Assembly (NCBI RefSeq): GCF_026870175.2
Contig: NZ_CP113977.2
Location: 3,534,001-3,598,000 of the forward strand
DNA: 64,000 bases
DNA from: Flavobacterium aestivum
GTDB taxonomy: Bacteria > Bacteroidota > Bacteroidia > Flavobacteriales > Flavobacteriaceae
Direction of reading: 5' to 3'
The notes beneath the pieces were generated by a model. That model did not search any database. It was not told the origin of the DNA and saw only the letters and a list, made by a program, of their open reading frames with translations. The position numbers were made by a program, and so were the translations under genes. Positions 7,546 through 14,923 of this stretch are shown piece after piece. Positions within the stretch are counted from its first letter, which is position 1, and every line of letters starts with the position of its first letter.

Positions 7546-8595
7546 ATGACCCACTATTTCAAACCTATTTACTTTATTGCTTTCATATTCTTATTAACAG
7601 GATGCCATTCTTTTGGTCAAAAAAAAGAGGATGATTACACCGCTAAAATTGACAGTTTAATTACAACAACAAATGTTAGACAATTCAACGGAGCGATTCT
7701 AATTGCACTAAATGGAAAAACAAAATATTCTAAAGCATACGGATATTCTAATTTTGAAAAAAAGCTGCCATTGAAAATCGATGATCAATTCGAAATCATG
7801 TCAAACAGCAAGCAAGTAACCGCTACTTTAGTTTTGAAAGAAGTAGAAAAAGGCAAAATAGATTTGCAGTCACCTATAAAAAAATACTTGCCCAACCTAA
7901 ACCAAACATGGGCAGATTCGGTTACAGTGCACCAATTGCTAAATTTTTCTGCTGGAATCCCAGAAGATTTGGGTAAAAAATTGTTGTTTAAACCGGGTAC
8001 TGATTTTAAATACGGAAATACTTCATTCGCATTATTAGGAAAGATTGTTGAATTTTCTACTAAGAAATCATATTCTACAGTTGCAAATGAATTGTTTAAA
8101 GAACTCAAAATGAAGAATACATTTTGCTACACAAAAGACAATAATCAAAATCTTGTATCGGGATATATAAACAGCAACAATACATTCGAAGTATTAGAAA
8201 ATAAACCAATCACTCCAGAAAACGTACCAGCTGCCGGAATAATTTCTACTGTAAACGATTTGACAATCTGGGATAACAACTTGCATAAAGGAAAAATTCT
8301 AAAACCAGAAACTTATAAACTAATGACCACTTACTCTATAACAGCACAACACGATGTCTTTGGAAAAGAAAAAGTGGGTTATGGCTACGGAATAAGAATT
8401 AGCGATAAAGAACCCATAAAATATATTGGTCACACCGGAATGGGAAATGGTTTCCTTTCTACAAACCTATATTTTCCAAGCAAAGATGTTACCATCGTAA
8501 TATTAGAAAACCAAATCAATGAAAAGATGGATTTGAGCTACTATTTTGAAATAGAAATCAAAAAGATAGTAATGAACAGTAAATTGATACAATAA
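7546..8595 (+). CDS. class C beta-lactamase-like serine hydrolase, lipoprotein
   Basis: 349 residues. The N-terminus has a lipobox (FLLTGC, Cys20), so the protein is probably anchored in a membrane facing the periplasm. Penicillin-binding-protein-type motifs are visible: SNSK at 86-89 (S-x-x-K nucleophile), KYGN as the YxN element, and HTGMGNG near the C-terminus as the H/KTG element. Together these put it in the Beta-lactamase (PF00144) superfamily, which includes esterases and D-aminopeptidases as well as AmpC enzymes. No further evidence favours true beta-lactamase activity. It is monocistronic. Confidence 0.8.
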   Translation: MTHYFKPIYFIAFIFLLTGCHSFGQKKEDDYTAKIDSLITTTNVRQFNGAILIALNGKTKYSKAYGYSNFEKKLPLKIDDQFEIMSNSKQVTATLVLKEVEKGKIDLQSPIKKYLPNLNQTWADSVTVHQLLNFSAGIPEDLGKKLLFKPGTDFKYGNTSFALLGKIVEFSTKKSYSTVANELFKELKMKNTFCYTKDNNQNLVSGYINSNNTFEVLENKPITPENVPAAGIISTVNDLTIWDNNLHKGKILKPETYKLMTTYSITAQHDVFGKEKVGYGYGIRISDKEPIKYIGHTGMGNGFLSTNLYFPSKDVTIVILENQINEKMDLSYYFEIEIKKIVMNSKLIQ

Positions 8596-8605
8596 CAATT
8601 GCAGT

Positions 8606-8679
8606 TTGTCGAGATTGGAACTTAAATATTCCTGTTTAAGTTAAAAAACAAGGGATTTCAAATTCTTCAATCTCGACAA
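8606..8679. repeat. nested inverted repeat between convergent genes
   Basis: Outer arms TTGTCGAGATTG (8606-8617) and CAATCTCGACAA (8668-8679) are perfect complements. An inner pair AACTTAAA / TTTAAGTT (8619-8626, 8635-8642) nests inside. It lies between two convergent genes and may act as a bidirectional terminator, although no long U-tract follows. It could also be a small palindromic repeat family. Confidence 0.6.
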
Positions 8680-8716
8680 GCAGCAAAATATTGGCAGTTG
8701 TTTATAATGATGCTAC

Positions 8717-9457
8717 TTACATTGTAGTCCCACCATCAACAATAATCTTTTCATTTCTCAAAACCAGTGATTTATCAGAAACTAGAAACTCCAGAATTGG
8801 AGCAATATCTTTTGGATTAACAATTCTTCCTATTGGAGATGTATTTGAGAAATGTTCTAACATATTTTTTATTGCATCATCACTCATCCCAGACTTTTGT
8901 TGAATCGGACTTTCTGTAACACCTGGGCTAATTACATTTACCCGAATACCCTTTGGTGCAAGTTCTAAATTCAACACTTTTGCAATACTTTCGATTGCTG
9001 CTTTAGTGGCTGTATAAATACTTGTGTCGGCAAAAGCCTTAAATACAACTACCGAAGAATTCAAAACAATACTTGAGGGATTGTTCATAATTGGAATAAA
9101 TTTTTGAATTGTAAAAAAAGCACCTTTGAAATTTACATCCATCGTTTCATCAAAAATTTCTTCGCTGGTATTCTCAAAACTTGCCGCTTTAAAAATCCCT
9201 GCATTTATAAACAAACCATCAATTCTATTAAACTTCTTTTCAATCGAGTTAACTAGTTGATTAATTTCAGATAGTTTGGAAGTGTCTGACAAAAATCCAG
9301 TAACCCCATTTCCTAATTTAGACAAAGCGGCATCTAAATTTTCCTTTGTACGCCCTGTTATAATAACTTCGTACCCCTCCTCTAAAAGATATTCAGCACA
9401 AGCAAATCCAATTCCTGTTGTTCCGCCCGTAATTACAATTGTTTTTTTAGTTTTCAT
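8717..9457 (-). CDS. short-chain dehydrogenase/reductase (SDR)
   Basis: 246 residues of the classical SDR type. The nucleotide-binding glycine motif is TGGTTGIGFA near residue 11, NAG occurs in LFINAGIF, and the catalytic YTATK (Y-x-x-x-K) is preceded by the Ser in LNSSVVVF. The C-terminus shows GIRVNVISPGVTESP and the final VDGGTTM. The start overlaps the end of the flavodoxin-fold gene upstream by 11 bases, so the two are translationally coupled. It probably reduces a carbonyl or quinone compound with NAD(P)H; the substrate is unknown. Confidence 0.88.
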   Translation of the reverse strand: MKTKKTIVITGGTTGIGFACAEYLLEEGYEVIITGRTKENLDAALSKLGNGVTGFLSDTSKLSEINQLVNSIEKKFNRIDGLFINAGIFKAASFENTSEEIFDETMDVNFKGAFFTIQKFIPIMNNPSSIVLNSSVVVFKAFADTSIYTATKAAIESIAKVLNLELAPKGIRVNVISPGVTESPIQQKSGMSDDAIKNMLEHFSNTSPIGRIVNPKDIAPILEFLVSDKSLVLRNEKIIVDGGTTM

Positions 9458-10067
9458 TATATATCATTTTAGAAATTATTTCAAGATGTGTGTTATACTG
9501 CTCCATATATAGATCAATTGTTGGATTTTTTACAACGTCAAAACAATGAAAATTAGGTAAAACATCGTACCCGCAAAATTTATAGTTTAAAGTAACATTG
9601 AATAAAACATCATTCGCAGATTTCCCACTCAAAAAAGCCTGACTCTTATTGTCAAAACTTTCAATCGGCGCATTCCAGGTTGCAGATACCATTACTTTTT
9701 TTCCATCTAAATTTCCACCAGATCCATACTGTTTTGTTGCATCATTTCTTGATCTTCCGTCATCATTAAGCATTTTTTGAGAAAGCAATCCTTCCATAAA
9801 AACTTCATCAGCATATTTTTTATAAATCCATGGAGTATTGAACCAAAAAACTGGTGTTTGAATGATAACTAAATCAGCTCTTAAATGCTTCTCTACTTCA
9901 GTTGTAGGATCATAACCGTTATTGACAAAAGTCTCCATAACTTCAAATTGCTTGTTTTCAAAATATGATTTCGCATGTCCTGCTAATGTTTTATTTAATT
10001 TTCCCTCAGAAACTCCATCATATTTTTGGTGTGTATTGATAAGTAATATTCTTTTTTTGTCTTCCAT
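9447..10067 (-). CDS. MdaB-like NAD(P)H-dependent quinone oxidoreductase
   Basis: 206 residues with a flavodoxin-like fold. The sequence opens RILLINTHQKYDGVSEGKLN and contains the family phrase LVIIQTPVFWFNTPWIYKKYADEVFMEG, typical of MdaB and related FAD-dependent NAD(P)H:quinone reductases, followed by KKVMVSATWNAP. It is the first gene of a two-gene unit with the SDR and is transcribed divergently from an HxlR-type regulator. HxlR proteins often control such quinone or aldehyde detoxification enzymes, and an operator-like repeat lies in the shared promoter. Role in quinone or electrophile stress is inferred. Confidence 0.8.
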   Translation of the reverse strand: MEDKKRILLINTHQKYDGVSEGKLNKTLAGHAKSYFENKQFEVMETFVNNGYDPTTEVEKHLRADLVIIQTPVFWFNTPWIYKKYADEVFMEGLLSQKMLNDDGRSRNDATKQYGSGGNLDGKKVMVSATWNAPIESFDNKSQAFLSGKSANDVLFNVTLNYKFCGYDVLPNFHCFDVVKNPTIDLYMEQYNTHLEIISKMIYNEN

Positions 10068-10086
10068 ATCTAAATTATTTTTCTGA

Positions 10087-10117
10087 CAAAACTATATCTT
10101 TACTATATTTGTGACAA
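10087..10117 (-). promoter_or_regulatory. promoter of the MdaB-SDR operon
   Basis: On the minus strand, TAGTTTTG (10094-10087) matches the -7 consensus TAnnTTTG. A TTG (10117-10115) lies 20 bases upstream as the -33 element. The start codon follows 20 bases downstream. Confidence 0.6.
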
Positions 10118-10144
10118 GTACTTACCAAAAAGTAATGTACTTAC
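10118..10144. promoter_or_regulatory. direct-repeat operator GTACTTAC for the HxlR-type regulator
   Basis: GTACTTAC occurs at 10118-10125 and again at 10137-10144, 19 bases apart, inside the 115-base intergenic region between the divergent operon and regulator gene. The first copy abuts the -33 TTG of the minus-strand promoter. HxlR-family regulators commonly bind paired GTAC-containing half sites in such a position. Confidence 0.55.
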
Positions 10145-10182
10145 TTTTAAGTTATAAAAATTGATAATCAAACAATTACACT

Positions 10183-10512
10183 ATGGAAGTTTTTGAAAAA
10201 AAATATAAAAATGCAAATGAATGTCCAATTACAACTTTCATGGAAAAAATTGGCGGAAAATGGAAACCTGTAATTATTTGGCTTTTGTTAAAGAATGGAA
10301 CAATGCGTTTTAATGAGTTAGACAAAACAATCGTTGGAATTACACAAAAAATGTTATCGCAACAATTAAAAAGTTTAGAAGAAGAAAATATAATAAATAG
10401 AATTTCATATCCAGTTATTCCACCAAAAGTAGAATACAATTTAACCGAAAAAGGAAAAACGTTATCCGAACTTATGGAAAAGATGATGGAATGGAGTACC
10501 CATAATTTATAA
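10183..10512 (+). CDS. HxlR-family winged-helix transcriptional regulator
   Basis: 109 residues, the full length of the family. CPITTFMEKIGGKWKPVIIWLLL is the hallmark HxlR start (usual form CPV...xGGKW), with the conserved Cys near residue 13 that may sense electrophiles or disulfide stress. The wing region is KMLSQQLKSLEEENIINRISYPVIPPKVEYNLTEKG. Transcribed divergently from the MdaB-SDR pair across a region with two GTACTTAC boxes, so it probably regulates that pair and itself. Confidence 0.88.
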   Translation: MEVFEKKYKNANECPITTFMEKIGGKWKPVIIWLLLKNGTMRFNELDKTIVGITQKMLSQQLKSLEEENIINRISYPVIPPKVEYNLTEKGKTLSELMEKMMEWSTHNL

Positions 10513-10563
10513 GATAATTTGCATACACAACGCTAAAACTTGAATCCAAAATAAAAATAATTA

Positions 10564-11340
10564 ATGAAAAAATCTATTTTACTATTCCTTATCCTTTTTA
10601 AAACTCCCCTATTTAGCCAAGACTTAAATTTATTGGAAAACAAATTGAATGATTTAATCGAAAAAAGAATCAACTGGAGTGACAACCAAAATGAAGGTTC
10701 TTATGATTCATTAGCAAAATACAATAAAGAATTTGAAAAACTAATTTTGAAATTCACTGCAACAAATCCTAAAACATTAACCTATAACTTTAAGAAAATC
10801 AAGACTGATCTTACTATAATTACATCAGAAGACGGACTCTTTAGAATATACACTTGGAATACATTTGAAGGTGGTACGATGCAATTTTACACAAATGTTT
10901 TTCAATATAGCATTGATGGAAAAGTATATTCAAAATTAAATAAGAAAGAAGGCTATGATAGTGGTTGTCGTTTTTATGAAATCAATGATATACAAGCAAA
11001 TGACAAGCACTATTATGTTACCAATAGTGTAAAAGTAGGAAGTAGTGCCGCTTATTTATACCAAGCCAAAATATTTTCACTTGAAAATGGCGCATTGAAT
11101 GAAAATGCCAAACTGATAAAAACAAAAAGTGGCATAAAAAACACTTTAACTTATGATGTGGACCTCTCAAGTTCATCCAATAGTGATAGAAAAGACGGTA
11201 TAGAAAGTCGTGATTATATGAGTTTGATTTATGACAAGAAAAACCAAACGATTGTGATTCCGTTAATAAATGCTGATGGAAAAATCACAAAAAACAAAAT
11301 ACGTTATCAATTTAAAGGAAGCTATTTCGAAAAAATATAA
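10564..11340 (+). CDS. exported protein of unknown function
   Basis: 258 residues with an N-terminal signal peptide (MKKSILLFLILFKTPLFSQ, cleavage near 19). The mature region mixes alpha-helical charged stretches early with beta-rich sequence later: FRIYTWNTFEGGTMQFYTNVFQ and HYYVTNSVKVGSSAAYLYQAKIFSL. I do not recognise a named domain. It lies between the HxlR-type gene and the OXA-like gene, 34 bases upstream of the latter, so cotranscription is plausible. Probable location periplasm or cell surface. Confidence 0.7.
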   Translation: MKKSILLFLILFKTPLFSQDLNLLENKLNDLIEKRINWSDNQNEGSYDSLAKYNKEFEKLILKFTATNPKTLTYNFKKIKTDLTIITSEDGLFRIYTWNTFEGGTMQFYTNVFQYSIDGKVYSKLNKKEGYDSGCRFYEINDIQANDKHYYVTNSVKVGSSAAYLYQAKIFSLENGALNENAKLIKTKSGIKNTLTYDVDLSSSSNSDRKDGIESRDYMSLIYDKKNQTIVIPLINADGKITKNKIRYQFKGSYFEKI

Positions 11341-11374
11341 ACTCTGTATTAACTTCTAAAAAAACGCAATCAAA

Positions 11375-12190
11375 ATGAGAAAAGCACTGATTCTTTTAAG
11401 TCTAATTGTATTTGCAAATGGAAATATACAAGCTCAAATAAAGAACAAACAAGAAGTTATAAAACCAGAATTTGGAAAAATATTGGATAGTCTAAAAGTA
11501 AAAGGGGCAGTTTTAATTTATGATATAAAAAACAAAACCTATTATTCTAATGATTTTTCATGGACAAAAAAGGGAATCATTCCAGCATCAACTTTTAAAA
11601 TTCCAAATTCAATTATCGCATTAGAAACAGGAGTGGTAAAAAATGATTCGGTTATTTTTAAATGGAACGGAGAGAAACGAAACTTCAAAAAATGGGAAAA
11701 AGATTTAACTTTCAAAGAAGCATTTCGTGTTTCCTGTGTTCCCTGTTACCAAGAAGTGGCAAGAAAAATTGGGGTTAATAGAATGAAAACCTATCTAAAG
11801 AAATTGAATTATCCCAGAATGGTTTTCGATACCTTGACCATTGATAATTTTTGGTTACAAGGAAAATCCAAAATTTCCCAGATGCAGCAAATAGACTTTC
11901 TCGAAAGATTGTATTACTCCCAATTACCCATTTCTAAACGAACCGAAAATATTTTGAAAGACATTATGATAATCGAGAAAACCGAAAGTTATACTCTAAG
12001 TGGAAAACCAGGTTGGGGAATGCGAAATGAAATCAATAATGGTTGGTTAGTGGGGTATTTAGAAACGAATAATACTGTTTATTTTTTTGCCACTAATGTT
12101 GAAAAGAAAGAAACCAATATGGATGAATTTCCTGCGATTCGATTAAATTCAACCAAAGAAGCTTTTAGAAAACTGAAGATTATTAAATAG
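11375..12190 (+). CDS. class D (OXA-like) beta-lactamase-type protein with altered motifs
   Basis: 271 residues with a signal peptide (cleavage near IQA-Q, residue 20). The active-site motif STFK sits at residues 72-75, exactly as in OXA enzymes, and SCV provides the S-x-V element. DNFWLQGKSKISQMQQIDFLERLYYS is the family's conserved W-x-x-G region. Two elements deviate: the position of YGN reads YPR, and the KTG box reads KPG (SGKPGWG). These sites shape catalysis and substrate binding, so activity may be weak or redirected; a penicillin-sensing or hydrolase role is possible. Expected in the periplasm. Confidence 0.82.
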   Translation: MRKALILLSLIVFANGNIQAQIKNKQEVIKPEFGKILDSLKVKGAVLIYDIKNKTYYSNDFSWTKKGIIPASTFKIPNSIIALETGVVKNDSVIFKWNGEKRNFKKWEKDLTFKEAFRVSCVPCYQEVARKIGVNRMKTYLKKLNYPRMVFDTLTIDNFWLQGKSKISQMQQIDFLERLYYSQLPISKRTENILKDIMIIEKTESYTLSGKPGWGMRNEINNGWLVGYLETNNTVYFFATNVEKKETNMDEFPAIRLNSTKEAFRKLKIIK

Positions 12191-12436
12191 TCATACCGAT
12201 CAAATAATTTCAAGTCTCTTTATACTGTAATGTATTTTTCAAAAAAGCATTAAGAAACGAAGACAATTCTCCTAAACTCAATCCATTTTTTTATCCCAAA
12301 ATCCTACTTTTTCCTGTTCAACTCAAAAAAAATCCCTTTGGGTTAGAAATCCCCGATTATTTATAAGAACTTTGCACGCTTTTTGTAAAAATGCAATCCT
12401 AGAGTCCTTTAGAAATTATAAAACAATCATCAACTG

Positions 12437-14296
12437 ATGAAGAAGAAAATAGAAATATTAGCACCTGCAAAAGATTTAATTCATGGTATAGCAGCCATAA
12501 ACAGTGGTGCCGATGCCGTTTATGTTGGTGCTCCACAATTTGGTGCACGTTCTAATGCCACCAACTCTGTTGAAGATGTTGCTGCCTTGGTAGAATATGC
12601 CCATTTATACAATGTACCGGTTTTTGTGGTTTTGAATACTATTCTTTACGACAATGAATTAGAAACTTGCCGTCAGTTAATTTGGAAATTATATGACATA
12701 GGTGTTGATGCGCTTATCATTCAAGACATGGCCATTATGGAAATGGACTTACCTCCTATCATCCTACACGCCAGTACACAAGCCAACAATAGAGATGCCG
12801 ACAAAATGAAATTTTTGGCCGATGCCGGAATCAAACGTGTCGTATTAGCTCGTGAATTAAACTTACACCAAATCAAAGAAATCAGTACTGCAACCGATGT
12901 GGAACTGGAATTTTTTGTAACCGGTGCTTTATGTGTTTCTTTCAGCGGAAACTGTTATATGAGTGTCGCCAATGGAGAACGTAGCGCTAATCGTGGTTCT
13001 TGTGCTCAAAACTGCCGTTTGCCATACAACTTAATTGATGGTCATGGAGATACATTAATTAAAAACACTCACTTACTTTCTATCAAAGATTTTGACGTTT
13101 CAAACGAAATTCCAAATTTAGTGGAAGCAGGTGTTTGCTCTTTCAAAATTGAAGGACGTTTGAAAGATATTGTCTACGTAAAAAACAATGTTTCTTACCT
13201 TAGACAAAAACTGGATGCTTTCTTAGAAGGAAGTGATAAATATACCAAAGCTTCTTCCGGTAAATGTACATATACTTTTGAATCGGAATTAAATAGAACT
13301 TTCAACCGTGGTTATACCGATTATTTCGTAAACGAACGTCATAATACAATCGGATCTTGGGAAAGCCCAAAATCAAAAGGACAATACATTGGTAAATTGA
13401 TAAAAACTGTTGGAAATGCATACGAAATTGAAAACGGACACTTATTGAACAATGGTGACGGTTTATGCTACATCAATGAAAATAATGAAGCCGACGGTAT
13501 TTATGTAAATAAAGTAGAGAACGGTTTAGCTTATCCTAATGTACTTAAGGAAGTTAAAGATGGTACATTTATTTACCGTAACAATGATGCTGCATTTATC
13601 AAAATCGTAGAACGTGAAGACAGTGCCGTTCGTAAAATAGGCACCACTTTATTGTTGTTCGAAAATGAAACAGGTTTTGAATTACTTGCTACAGATGAAG
13701 ATGGAAACGTGAGTACAGTTCAGTTGGTTCACCCAAAAGAACAAACCAAAAACAATCAATCTATAGAAGAGAACATCAAAGCACAATTGGCAAAAACAGG
13801 ATTTACTCCTTATACAGCCGATGAAATAACGGTTCAATTTTCAGATAACTGGTTTTTACCAATTTCAAAAATCAATGAAATGCGTAGAACCGTTTACGAA
13901 CAATTATCTGAAATTCGTTTGAAAAATTACAAACGCGAAGAACGCAAAATTGAGAAAACGAGTCACCCTTACCCAGTAGAAAAATTGGATTTCATGTACA
14001 ATGTTTCCAATAAACTGGCTCGTAAGTTTTATGAGCGTCATGGTGTAACCGAAATTGAAAAAGCATTTGAATTACAATGGGATCCAGGAAAATCACGTGT
14101 AATGACTACCAAATATTGCATCAAATACGAATTGGCTAAATGTCCAAAATACCACAAAGACTCTATGGAAACCAAGCTAAAAGAGCCTTTGGTTTTAAAA
14201 CAGGGAGAACTAGAATACAAACTGAAATTCAATTGCAAACCCTGCGAAATGGAAATCTGGGAAAAAGACGCCGAATTTGAAATTGAAGAAGATTAG
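12437..14296 (+). CDS. U32-family protein (RlhA/TrhP-type RNA hydroxylation factor)
   Basis: 619 residues. The N-terminal domain starts KIEILAPAKDLIHGIAAINSGADAVYVGAP and carries the U32 signature FFVTGALCVSFSGNCYMS, then NRGSCAQNCRLPY, giving four clustered Cys that bind an iron-sulfur cluster in the E. coli homologues. A long C-terminal part with further Cys (KYCIKYELAKCPKY and FNCKPCEMEIW) makes it closer in length to RlhA (23S rRNA C2501 hydroxylation) than to the shorter TrhP/YegQ tRNA factor. Once called collagenase-like peptidases, these proteins are now linked to prephenate-dependent RNA hydroxylation. Which RNA is modified here is not decidable from sequence. Confidence 0.82.
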   Translation: MKKKIEILAPAKDLIHGIAAINSGADAVYVGAPQFGARSNATNSVEDVAALVEYAHLYNVPVFVVLNTILYDNELETCRQLIWKLYDIGVDALIIQDMAIMEMDLPPIILHASTQANNRDADKMKFLADAGIKRVVLARELNLHQIKEISTATDVELEFFVTGALCVSFSGNCYMSVANGERSANRGSCAQNCRLPYNLIDGHGDTLIKNTHLLSIKDFDVSNEIPNLVEAGVCSFKIEGRLKDIVYVKNNVSYLRQKLDAFLEGSDKYTKASSGKCTYTFESELNRTFNRGYTDYFVNERHNTIGSWESPKSKGQYIGKLIKTVGNAYEIENGHLLNNGDGLCYINENNEADGIYVNKVENGLAYPNVLKEVKDGTFIYRNNDAAFIKIVEREDSAVRKIGTTLLLFENETGFELLATDEDGNVSTVQLVHPKEQTKNNQSIEENIKAQLAKTGFTPYTADEITVQFSDNWFLPISKINEMRRTVYEQLSEIRLKNYKREERKIEKTSHPYPVEKLDFMYNVSNKLARKFYERHGVTEIEKAFELQWDPGKSRVMTTKYCIKYELAKCPKYHKDSMETKLKEPLVLKQGELEYKLKFNCKPCEMEIWEKDAEFEIEED

Positions 14297-14342
14297 TATC
14301 TAGTGTAAAAAGGTTTACACCTATTTAATTAAACATATATCA

Positions 14343-14382
14343 AAAACCACAAAATAAAGTATTCTTTATTTTGTGGTTTTTT
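14343..14382. terminator. intrinsic terminator after the U32 gene
   Basis: Seventeen-base-pair perfect stem (arms 14343-14359 and 14364-14380) followed by a T-run. Flanking A- and T-tracts would let it act on both strands. Confidence 0.88.
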
Positions 14383-14923
14383 CATTAAATACAGTTTGCA
14401 GGATTATGAAACCTGGGCTTTTGTTTACTTTAAACTAAACCACTATTCACTAAAAGTCCATAGATTTGGTTGGCAAACTAAAAGTCAACAAGATTGCATC
14501 ATTTATTTATTAGTCATAAATTAATTTGTGAAAATTTGTGCAATTTGTGGCTAAATATTTTTAGAAGTTAAAGCAAAAGCACTAATGTACATAATTTTAA
14601 ACCACATTCAAGACTAACAAATAAAATACTAATAATCAAATACCTACATCTTATCCCAAATTAACATTTTACTCAAATTATTACAGAAAACAAAATAGTA
14701 CTTCCTAAAATTTGAGTAACTTTACACCTCCCAAACACATCAGATTATTATCCTTCAATAAAAAAGGATAAACACACAAATACTGAACTTTTTCCATTCA
14801 AACTTCCCCAAATTACCACATATTGATTTATTGAATCTGTGTTAAACGTCTAATTGCATTCACTCATAAGTTTGCTCTCTAACATTATAGTAGGTTGTTG
14901 TAAAAGAGTTAATTTAATAACTG
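14383..14923. other. 540-base AT-rich intergenic region
   Basis: No credible ORF on either strand. It contains a stretch near 14520-14552 with repeated TTTGTG units (AATTTGTGAAAATTTGTGCAA) of the kind scattered between Flavobacterium genes. The rest shows no clear structure. The promoter of the secreted metallophosphatase should lie in the last 200 bases, but I could not place it. Confidence 0.5.
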
